From Pseudomonadota bacterium (GTDB lineage Bacteria; Pseudomonadota; Alphaproteobacteria; Rhizobiales; Hyphomicrobiaceae): DNA of 12,067 nucleotides. Each line of letters opens with the position of its first letter. Position 1 is the first letter of the stretch. The notes beneath the pieces were generated by a model. The model ran no database searches, was not told the DNA's origin, and worked only from the letters and a program-made list of their open reading frames with translations. Both the position numbers and the translations under genes were made by a program. Of the stretch, positions 6,765-12,067 are shown one piece after another. Where the stretch lies: positions 1 to 12,067 of the forward strand of contig JAEYPL010000161.1 in assembly GCA_023410905.1 (NCBI GenBank), written 5' to 3'.

Positions 6765-8666
6765 CTATCGCCGGCGGTTCTCGGCAAGTCGCGCAGCGGC
6801 GGCCGTATCCTGCCACCATACCTGCAGAAAACGCGACGTCGCCTGTGCGTGCGTCGGCATACGCGCCGGACCTCGGAACATGTCCCACATGGCGACGCGC
6901 TCCTTCGGAACATACCACTGCGGAACGAGATAATGGTTCCACAGTAGGATGCGATCCAGCGCGCGCGAGGCTGCGACCAACTCGGCGCGATCCTCGGCAA
7001 AGATCAGCTTCTCGATGATCTGATCGACAGCCGGATTCTTGATGCCGATCAGATTGCGGCTGCCTTCACTGTCGGCCGCAGCCGAGCCCCAGTAGTCGCG
7101 CTGCTCGTTGCCAGGCGTCACCGTCTGACGGAAGCTCGCGACAACGATATCGAAGTCGAAGGTATTGAGACGGCGACGATACTGCGCGCTGTCGACGATG
7201 CGGATCGAGCTCTTGATGCCGAGACGGGCAAGCGCGTTGCTGTAGGGCTGGATAACGCGCTCGAACTCGGGCGATATGATCAGGAACTCGGCGGTGAACG
7301 GCTCGCCATAGTGATTGCGCAACGCGCCTTCATGCTGCTTCCAGCCGGCCGCCGTGAGAAGCCGCGCCGCTTCGGCCAGATGACGGCGATGGTGGTCCGC
7401 GCCCGTATTGACCGGGTTGGCGTAGATCGACGTGAACACCTCGCTCGGCACTTTGTCGCGGACGCTCTCCAGCAACTCCAGCTCGCGGCCCGTCGGCAGG
7501 CCGGTCGCCTTGAGCTCCGAATTCTCGAAGTAGCTACCAACCCGCTTGTATTGATCGAAGAGGATGTTCTTGCTCGCCCACTCGAAGTCGAAGGCGAGAT
7601 TGAAGGCGTGGCGCACGCGCCAATCCTGGAACTGCGGCCGACGCAGATTGAAGGCAAAGCCCTGCATGGGCGTCACGAGATCGACCTGCCATTCGTCGCG
7701 CTTCACGAGACCGCGCCGTACAGCATCGAAGTCATAGGCCATGGCCCAGGACTTCGCGCTTGTCTCGGCCCAGAAATCAAGCTGGCCGGCCTTGAAAGCC
7801 TCGAAAGCAGGAACCGAGTCGCGGAAATATTCGAAGCGCACTTCGCCGAAGTTCCACTGTCCCCGCGTCACCGGCAGATCGCGCGCCCACCAATCCTCGA
7901 CGCGCTCGTAGACAACCGAACGACCGATATCGGCGCTTTTCACGCGATAGGGTCCGGAGCCGAGCGGGATTTCCGTCGAGCCGCGCGCGATGTCGCGGAA
8001 CTCGCCGTTTGCGTCCTTACCTTCCCAGTAGTGTTTCGCAAACACGGGCAGGCTGCCGACGATCATCGGCAGCTCGCGATTGCCCTTCACATCGAATTCG
8101 AAAGTGACCGTCCGCTCGCCCGATACCAAGGCGCGCGCGACGTTCTTGAAGTAGATCTGATAGCGCGGGCTCGATTTCTTCAGTGCCGTCAGCGAGAACA
8201 CCACATCGTCCGGCGTGATCGGGCGGCCGTCGTGAAAGCGCGCCTCGGGCCGGATCGAGAACGTCGCCGAGCTGAAGTCCGGCGGATGGGAAACCCATTC
8301 GGCAACGAGGCCATATTCGGTCGCAGGCTCGTCGAGGCTCTCGGCCATCAACGTGTCGTGGATCACACTCGTCCACACCGCCGGCAAACCCTTCTGGGCG
8401 AACGGATTGAGCGAGTCATAGGTGCCGATCGCGCGGAGGCGAACGCGGCCGCCTTTCGGAGCAGCAGGGTCGACCCAGTCGAAGTGTTTGAAGTCCGCTT
8501 TGTAGCGGGGGGCGCCGAGCAACGAGATGGCGTGCTGGGGCGAGGTTGTCGTATCGGAGCGGCCCGTACTCGGCAGCGCAACCGCGCCGACAGCCAGAGC
8601 CAGCGCCGCAGCTAAACAAAAACCTACGCGGCCCCTCGCGGCCTCGCTCACACCATTCCGACCCAT
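6765..8666 (-). CDS. yejA: Second YejA-like periplasmic peptide-binding protein (paralogue)
   Basis: This is the first gene of the yej operon and a divergent paralogue of the downstream yejA. Shared blocks include 'KADFKHFDWVDPAAPKGGR' (YejA: 'PADFKHFDYVNPNAPKGGR'), 'IRPEARFHDGRPITPDDVV' at 138-156, 'LGSGPY', 'SYFENSELKATGLP' and 'DSAQYRRR'. A signal peptide is likely, with a long polar n-region (residues 1-13) and hydrophobic core 14-31; the cleavage site is unclear. No cysteine remains after the signal region. Tandem yejA1-yejA2 pairs are known in Brucella and Sinorhizobium, so the two receptors probably widen the range of peptides fed to one YejBEF channel. The ATG at 8666-8664 has GAGG (8678-8675) eight bases upstream, and a promoter-like element lies about 75 bases further up. 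Ligand specificity cannot be read from the sequence. Confidence 0.92.
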   Translation of the reverse strand: MGRNGVSEAARGRVGFCLAAALALAVGAVALPSTGRSDTTTSPQHAISLLGAPRYKADFKHFDWVDPAAPKGGRVRLRAIGTYDSLNPFAQKGLPAVWTSVIHDTLMAESLDEPATEYGLVAEWVSHPPDFSSATFSIRPEARFHDGRPITPDDVVFSLTALKKSSPRYQIYFKNVARALVSGERTVTFEFDVKGNRELPMIVGSLPVFAKHYWEGKDANGEFRDIARGSTEIPLGSGPYRVKSADIGRSVVYERVEDWWARDLPVTRGQWNFGEVRFEYFRDSVPAFEAFKAGQLDFWAETSAKSWAMAYDFDAVRRGLVKRDEWQVDLVTPMQGFAFNLRRPQFQDWRVRHAFNLAFDFEWASKNILFDQYKRVGSYFENSELKATGLPTGRELELLESVRDKVPSEVFTSIYANPVNTGADHHRRHLAEAARLLTAAGWKQHEGALRNHYGEPFTAEFLIISPEFERVIQPYSNALARLGIKSSIRIVDSAQYRRRLNTFDFDIVVASFRQTVTPGNEQRDYWGSAAADSEGSRNLIGIKNPAVDQIIEKLIFAEDRAELVAASRALDRILLWNHYLVPQWYVPKERVAMWDMFRGPARMPTHAQATSRFLQVWWQDTAAAARLAENRRR

Positions 8667-8746
8667 AAATCACGCCTCATTGTACGACGCGCTGCTGGCG
8701 GACGGACGAACGCGCCGTGCCCGCCCAGACTACACTGGACGGCCGA

Positions 8747-8775
8747 AAAATGGGAAACCCATGACCTTCTGCCAA
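8747..8775 (-). promoter_or_regulatory. Candidate promoter of the yej operon with an inverted repeat in its spacer
   Basis: On the minus strand TTGGCA (8775-8770) is followed after 17 bases by CATTTT (8752-8747). The -35 box matches consensus at 5 of 6 positions, the -10 box at only 3. ATGGG-TTT-CCCAT (8762-8750) forms a short inverted repeat across the spacer and the edge of the -10 box, where a repressor could act. A start near 8740 would give a leader of about 75 bases before the first yej gene. This is a reading by eye and is tentative. Confidence 0.3.
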
Positions 8776-8811
8776 GTTAATAATCGTCCATCCACAACCC
8801 AGGCGCGCAAT

Positions 8812-8831
8812 GGGCGGCAATGACGCCGCCC
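8812..8831 (-). other. Hairpin downstream of the cytochrome c gene
   Basis: GGGCGGC (8812-8818) pairs with GCCGCCC (8825-8831) around a 6-base loop, about 40 bases beyond the cytochrome stop codon on the minus strand. No U-run follows, so it could be a weak or Rho-assisted end of the cytochrome transcript, or chance in GC-rich DNA. Confidence 0.3.
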
Positions 8832-8871
8832 CCGCGTAGACCTGATCGGATGGATCGCGGCCCAACAGCAC

Positions 8872-9420
8872 CTAGTTGGGCAGCGCCACAGGCGAATCGG
8901 AAAGCGTCCGCAGATAAGCGAGCATGTCAGCCAGCTCCGCATTGTCCGAAATGCCTGCGAAGGCCATGCGGTTACCCGGGATCTCGGTACGCGGCGAATG
9001 GAGGTAGGCCGCCAAGTGAGCCCAATCCCACTTTCCGCCCTTCTCCTTCAGAGCGGGCGAGAAATTGAACCCTTCGTGCTTGCCGATCTCACGATCGACG
9101 ACGCCGTAGAGGTTCGGACCCGTGCCATTCTTACCGCCCTTGTCGACGGTATGGCAGGACACGCACTTCTTGAAGGCATCCTTGCCGCCGTCCGCGCTCG
9201 CCTTCGCGAGCAACGGCTGCACTTCCTTGGCAAAGTCGAATGCAGCAACCGCCGGGGCCGCGGCACCAGCCGGTCCGCCCTTCGGCATGGGCAGCGTGTA
9301 ACCCGCCTTCTCGACTTTACGGGGTTGATCCACGATTTCGAGGAACGTCCGGCCCCCGAAGATGATCAGCAGCGCCGCAAGCACCGCACCAGCAATCTTG
9401 TTGAGCTCGAATGAGTTCAT
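8872..9420 (-). CDS. cycM: Membrane-anchored class I cytochrome c, CycM-like (c552)
   Basis: This is an electron carrier tethered to the periplasmic face of the inner membrane. The 182-residue protein has an uncleaved-looking N-terminal anchor (hydrophobic residues 9-28), a Pro/Ala/Gly-rich linker (about 43-60) and a single cytochrome c domain. Heme attaches at CVSCH (86-90), with His90 as one axial ligand and Met152 in 'GNRMAFAG' as the probable second. 'GTGPNLYGVVDREIG' and the C-terminal helix 'ELADMLAYLRTL' are typical of class I cytochromes. Length and layout match Bradyrhizobium CycM, which passes electrons from the bc1 complex to the aa3-type oxidase; that role is inferred from the family. 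The ATG at 9420-9418 is preferred over an upstream in-frame TTG (9492), because the extra 24 residues are charged and would precede the anchor. It is transcribed divergently from kdsB. Confidence 0.9.
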   Translation of the reverse strand: MNSFELNKIAGAVLAALLIIFGGRTFLEIVDQPRKVEKAGYTLPMPKGGPAGAAAPAVAAFDFAKEVQPLLAKASADGGKDAFKKCVSCHTVDKGGKNGTGPNLYGVVDREIGKHEGFNFSPALKEKGGKWDWAHLAAYLHSPRTEIPGNRMAFAGISDNAELADMLAYLRTLSDSPVALPN

Positions 9421-9443
9421 CTTTGTCGCGCTGCCCCATCGTT

Positions 9444-9459
9444 CCCGGTGTTCACCGGG
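9444..9459 (-). other. Hairpin just upstream of cycM
   Basis: CCCGGTG (9444-9450) and CACCGGG (9453-9459) are perfect complements separated by two bases, giving in RNA at least a 6-bp GC-rich stem with a 4-base loop. It lies 24 bases before the cycM ATG in the probable 5' leader. It might affect translation or mRNA stability; no known regulator site was recognised. Confidence 0.4.
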
Positions 9460-9471
9460 GTCCGGCTTCCC

Positions 9472-9551
9472 TCTAGTGCTCCGATTCCGCAATTCGCCGA
9501 ACCTCGCCGCATATGCCGCGAGCGAACTGCGGAAGCAAAAGGGGCACTAGA
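9472..9551. repeat. 80-base nested imperfect inverted repeat in the cycM-kdsB intergenic region
   Basis: Four or five matched blocks share nearly the same centre (about 9510-9512): TCTAGTGC/GCACTAGA (9472-9479 / 9544-9551), TTCCGCA/TGCGGAA (9485-9491 / 9528-9534), TTCGC/GCGAA (9493-9497 / 9522-9526), CTCG/CGAG (9503-9506 / 9519-9522) and a GCATATGC core (9509-9516). Together they give a long hairpin with small internal loops. No U-run follows on either strand, so it is not a simple terminator. It resembles a dispersed intergenic hairpin repeat or a structured leader of cycM. The rest of the 333-base gap holds only the nearby hairpin and promoter-like boxes. Confidence 0.55.
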
Positions 9552-9649
9552 ATTATGATCTTGCTAGAGTGCTTCAGATCGAGGAATTCGCACGATACCG
9601 TGCCGCGAGACCCAGCGAATTTCACGATCAACGCCCTAGAACGGGCGCC

Positions 9650-9677
9650 AATATAGGCGTTCCCCCGATGCTTGCAA
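9650..9677 (-). promoter_or_regulatory. Candidate cycM promoter
   Basis: On the minus strand TTGCAA (9677-9672) is followed after 16 bases by TATATT (9655-9650), a good -10 match. CGCC (9646-9649) and GGCG (9656-9659) flank the -10 box symmetrically and could be an operator or chance. Transcription would start near 9643 and give a cycM leader of about 220 bases containing both hairpins. TTGCAA is self-complementary and could also act as a -35 box on the + strand, with CTACGA (9695-9700) 17 bases on, toward kdsB; that -10 match is weak. Confidence 0.4.
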
Positions 9678-9753
9678 CCTGAACGGCTCTTGTTCTACGA
9701 GGACAAGCCGAGACCAATTGTCACTTCTTTAGGACCGTTCTCAACGGAGCCCG

Positions 9754-10497
9754 ATGCCCATGGGCGGCGCCCTGATCGTCATTCCTTCCCGCATGGCCTC
9801 GACCCGCCTTCCGGGCAAGCCCCTCGCAGATATCCACGGTGCGCCCATGATCGTGCACGTGTGGCGCCGCGCCATGGAGGCCGAGCTTGGTCGTGTTGTC
9901 GTCGCCACCGACAGCGACGAGATTGCCGCGGCCATCCGCGCCGCCGGCGGAGAGGCCCAAATGACGCGTGCTGATCACCAGAACGGCACGGACCGCATTT
10001 TCGAAGCCGTGCAGAGCCTGGATCCCGGCCGCACCTGCCCCTTCATCGTCAACGTCCAAGGCGATCTGCCGACCATAGAACCGCGCCTCATCCGGTCCTG
10101 CCTCGAAGTGCTCAAGGCCGAGCCCAGTGCCGACATCGCGACACTGGCGTGCGAAATCACGGTCGAGGAGGAGCGGACCAATCCCAATGTGGTCAAGGCG
10201 GTCGGCACCCCCATCGGGCCCAATCGCCAGCGTGCGCTCTATTTCACGCGGGCCACAGCGCCGAGCGGCGACGGCCCCCTCTATCACCACATCGGCATGT
10301 ATGCCTACACGCGCTCCGCCCTCGAGCGGTTCGTCGCGCTGCCCCCGGCCCCGCTCGAACAACGTGAGCGTCTTGAACAGCTTAGGGCGCTGGAGGCCGG
10401 CATGCGCATCGACGTGGCGCTCGTTGACACGGTCCCCCTGGGTGTCGATACTCCGGCCGATCTTGAGCGGGCCCGCCGCCTGCTTGCCCCGGCCTGA
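9754..10497 (+). CDS. kdsB: 3-deoxy-manno-octulosonate cytidylyltransferase (CMP-Kdo synthetase)
   Basis: This cytosolic enzyme activates Kdo with CTP to CMP-Kdo, the donor for the inner core of lipopolysaccharide. The 247-residue length fits the family. Visible motifs are the nucleotide-binding 'IPSRMASTRLPGKPL' (10-24), 'VVVATDSDEI' (48-57), 'NGTDRI' (77-82), 'NVQGD' (100-104) for metal and nucleotide binding, 'ALYFTRAT' (161-168), 'HHIGMYAY' (178-185), 'LEQLRALEAG' (207-216) and 'GVDTPADLE' (230-238). No key segment seems to be missing. Two ATGs lie six bases apart (9754 and 9760); GGAG (9746-9749) is 4 bases from the first and 10 from the second, so the exact start is uncertain by two residues. 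It is the first gene of a + strand cluster with pheA 38 bases downstream. Confidence 0.95.
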   Translation: MPMGGALIVIPSRMASTRLPGKPLADIHGAPMIVHVWRRAMEAELGRVVVATDSDEIAAAIRAAGGEAQMTRADHQNGTDRIFEAVQSLDPGRTCPFIVNVQGDLPTIEPRLIRSCLEVLKAEPSADIATLACEITVEEERTNPNVVKAVGTPIGPNRQRALYFTRATAPSGDGPLYHHIGMYAYTRSALERFVALPPAPLEQRERLEQLRALEAGMRIDVALVDTVPLGVDTPADLERARRLLAPA

Positions 10498-10535
10498 ATC
10501 CACTTTTCCGGCTCACTCCCAGTCTGGCTCACATC

Positions 10536-11486
10536 ATGTCGCCCAAGAAGTCCTCCACCGCGGCGGGCACGACGGCCCCCCGGCCGGCAACCTCGTCCAG
10601 TGCCACCGAGCGTCACCGCATCTCCTACCAGGGCGAGCCCGGCGCGAATTCGCATCTCGCCTGCAACGAGGTCTTTCCGGGCCACGAGCCGCTCCCGTGC
10701 CCGACTTTCGAGGACGCCATCGCGGCCCTCAAGTCGGGGGAAGCGCGCTATGCCATGATCCCGATCGAGAACTCGCTCGCGGGCCGCGTCGCCGACATCC
10801 ATCATCTGCTGCCGCAGTCGGGTCTCTATATCGTCGGCGAGCACTTCCTGCCGATCCGCTTCCAGCTCATGGCCCTCAAGGGCACGACAATGGCGGATAT
10901 CACCGACGTCTACAGCCACGTTCACGCGCTCGGCCAGTGCCGCAACATCATCCGCAAGCACAATCTCAAAGCGCATATCGCGGGCGACACGGCGGGCGCC
11001 GCCCGGCAAGTCGCCGAGTGGGGCAATCGTTCGCGCGCCGCGCTGGCCCCACGCATTGCCGCCGACATCTACGGTCTCGACATCCTCGCCGAGGACGTCG
11101 AGGACGCGAAGCACAACACGACGCGCTTCGTCGTGCTTTCGAGCGAGCCCGAGGACGCCGAGCCCGGCAACGGCCCCGTGGTGACGACCTTCATCTTCAA
11201 TGTACGCAACGTGCCGGCCGCGCTCTACAAGGCCATGGGCGGCTTCGCCACGAATGGCGTCAACATGACCAAGCTCGAGTCCTATCAAGTGAACGGCGAG
11301 TTCGTGGCCACGATGTTCTACGCCGACATCGAGGGACATCCGACCGACCGCTCCGTCCGTCTCGCACTCGAAGAACTCTCATTCTTCTCGACCGAATTGC
11401 GCATTCTCGGCACGTATCCTGCCAGCGCCTATCGCATCGAGATCGCCCGCAAGGCCGCCGCGCGCGCGGCCGCCACGCCAGGTTGA
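10536..11486 (+). CDS. pheA: Prephenate dehydratase (monofunctional), with C-terminal ACT domain
   Basis: The enzyme converts prephenate to phenylpyruvate, the committed step to phenylalanine. The catalytic domain runs from about residue 27 ('HRISYQGEPGANSH') to 201 and contains 'MIPIENSLAGRV' (74-85) and 'NTTRF' (194-198), the catalytic Thr-Arg-Phe motif. The ACT domain for phenylalanine feedback (about 215-295) begins near 'TTFIFNV' and contains 'LESYQ' (247-251) where the E. coli-type motif reads ESRP. No chorismate mutase domain is present, so that activity must come from another gene. Residues 1-26 are a Ser/Thr/Ala/Pro-rich tail not needed for the fold; no alternative start codon lies between it and the domain. 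No strong ribosome site precedes the ATG. It follows kdsB by 38 bases and is closely followed by a small unknown gene. Confidence 0.95.
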   Translation: MSPKKSSTAAGTTAPRPATSSSATERHRISYQGEPGANSHLACNEVFPGHEPLPCPTFEDAIAALKSGEARYAMIPIENSLAGRVADIHHLLPQSGLYIVGEHFLPIRFQLMALKGTTMADITDVYSHVHALGQCRNIIRKHNLKAHIAGDTAGAARQVAEWGNRSRAALAPRIAADIYGLDILAEDVEDAKHNTTRFVVLSSEPEDAEPGNGPVVTTFIFNVRNVPAALYKAMGGFATNGVNMTKLESYQVNGEFVATMFYADIEGHPTDRSVRLALEELSFFSTELRILGTYPASAYRIEIARKAAARAAATPG

Positions 11487-11510
11487 TCCGGCATGGAGGG
11501 CGCGCCAGCC

Positions 11511-11966
11511 ATGCTGCCCGATGATGTGTATCGGGCGAAGCGCGACCGCACGATCGCCGCCCTCCAGCAATGGCACCGCGCGATCGCCGATTGCGCCGAC
11601 ATCGAGGAGGAGATCGGCGCGGGGTTCTGGCGCCTCACGGTCAGGCCTCATGCGTTCGGTGCCTGCCCGATCGAAATCATCATCCATCAGCGCCAGACCT
11701 GCGATCTCGCGATCGGCCCCGAAATCTACGAGCATCGCACGAGCAATGAGCTGGACCGCCTTCCTGCCATGGCCGATGCCATCTCCGCCGGGCGCGTACT
11801 CACGCGCACCAAATCGAGCACCATGACGGGGCTCACGCTCGCTATCGAGACCGAGATACGGCTCGCCGATGGGCAGGTCTGGAAGGCGGAGCGCTGGCTT
11901 GTCATGGGCACGAAGCCAGGCGCCATGACGCGCGACGATCAGTGGTATCTGCCGTATCGGCGGTGA
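11511..11966 (+). CDS. Small conserved-looking protein of unknown function, last gene of the kdsB-pheA cluster
   Basis: The family is not recognised. The predicted product is 151 residues, soluble, with no signal peptide or membrane segment. It opens with a charged helix ('VYRAKRDRTIAALQQWHRAI') and continues with alternating hydrophobic segments such as 'FWRLTVRP', 'IEIIIHQ' and 'LTLAIETEIRL' that suggest beta strands. It contains three cysteines and ends 'DDQWYLPYRR'. Base composition resembles its neighbours. The start at 11511 is chosen because GGAGGG (11495-11500) lies ten bases upstream; an in-frame ATG at 11493, six bases after the pheA stop, would add six residues (MEGAPA) but lacks a good ribosome site. 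The tight spacing implies cotranscription with pheA. This does not prove a shared pathway, as kdsB and pheA are themselves unrelated in function. Confidence 0.75.
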   Translation: MLPDDVYRAKRDRTIAALQQWHRAIADCADIEEEIGAGFWRLTVRPHAFGACPIEIIIHQRQTCDLAIGPEIYEHRTSNELDRLPAMADAISAGRVLTRTKSSTMTGLTLAIETEIRLADGQVWKAERWLVMGTKPGAMTRDDQWYLPYRR

Positions 11967-11970
11967 GAAT

Positions 11971-12067
11971 CCCCTCTCCCTGCCCTTGCGGGGAGAGGGT
12001 TAGGGTGAGGGGCGGCAGCAAACGCCGACGTCAGCGCGAGTGGCCGCCCCTCATCCTAACCTTCTCC
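11971..12067. repeat. Intergenic inverted repeat of the Rhizobiales CCCTCTCC / GGGTTAGGGTGAGGGG type, cut by window edge
   Basis: CCCTCTCCC (11972-11980) pairs with GGGAGAGGG (11991-11999) as a 9-bp hairpin. The segment 11992-12016 (starting GGAGAGG, ending GGGGCGGC) is also nearly perfectly complementary to 12043-12067, giving arms of 25 bases around a 26-base centre with only a few mismatches. The two pairings share the GGAGAGG arm and exclude each other. Similar repeats are widespread between genes in Bradyrhizobium, Rhodopseudomonas and relatives. It lies 4 bases after the stop of the last gene and may protect or end the kdsB-pheA transcript, though no U-run is seen. The right part likely continues beyond the window. 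Confidence 0.75.

Noticed and set aside
9421..9492. Upstream TTG start extending the cytochrome by 24 residues.
   Set aside because: The extension is charged and would precede the membrane anchor; it also overlaps the nested hairpin. The ATG at 9420 gives the expected CycM layout.
10127..11524. A 465-codon + strand frame overlapping kdsB and pheA in another phase.
   Set aside because: Both overlapped genes have clear motifs; the frame translates to an Arg/Pro/Ser-rich product typical of an out-of-phase reading of GC-rich DNA.
1..12067. CRISPR array, tRNA or rRNA genes, insertion sequences, phage or toxin-antitoxin genes.
   Set aside because: No regularly spaced direct repeats, no cloverleaf or rRNA-like stretches, and no transposase, integrase or toxin motifs were seen in the reading frames.

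Overview
The window looks like an ordinary chromosomal segment of a GC-rich alphaproteobacterium, most likely of the order Hyphomicrobiales (Rhizobiales). Three things suggest this: the cycM-type cytochrome lying divergent to kdsB-pheA, a yej peptide transporter with two tandem binding-protein genes, and at the right edge the CCCTCTCC/GGAGAGG-GTTAGGGTGAGGGG type of intergenic inverted repeat that is common in that order. No phage, insertion sequence, CRISPR array, tRNA or rRNA gene was seen.

Layout. Bases 1-441 hold the 3' end of a LysR-family regulator on the + strand. Bases 442-764 are non-coding and rich in stem-loops, ending in a good + strand intrinsic terminator; this may be an unannotated small RNA. 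Bases 765-8666 are a five-gene minus-strand operon encoding a complete YejABEF-type peptide ABC importer, transcribed in the order binding protein 2, binding protein 1 (YejA), permease YejB, permease YejE, double ATPase YejF. Bases 8872-9420 encode a membrane-anchored class I cytochrome c resembling CycM, also on the minus strand. A 333-base divergent intergenic region follows, with a nested imperfect hairpin, a second hairpin and promoter-like boxes. Bases 9754-11966 are a + strand cluster: kdsB (Kdo activation for lipopolysaccharide), pheA (monofunctional prephenate dehydratase) and a small unrecognised protein. Bases 11971-12067 are an intergenic inverted repeat that runs off the right edge.

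How the genes work together. The yej genes give two alternative periplasmic receptors feeding one inner-membrane translocator. Related systems in Escherichia coli (microcin C uptake), Brucella and Sinorhizobium (tolerance of host antimicrobial peptides) import peptides. CycM-type cytochromes carry electrons to aa3-type terminal oxidase. KdsB and PheA are housekeeping enzymes whose genes are packed together but act in different pathways.

No clearly new biological system is visible. The items most worth a second look are the structured non-coding region at 442-660, the nested hairpin in the probable cycM leader, the unknown small gene after pheA, and the unusual extensions and inserts in the transporter proteins.
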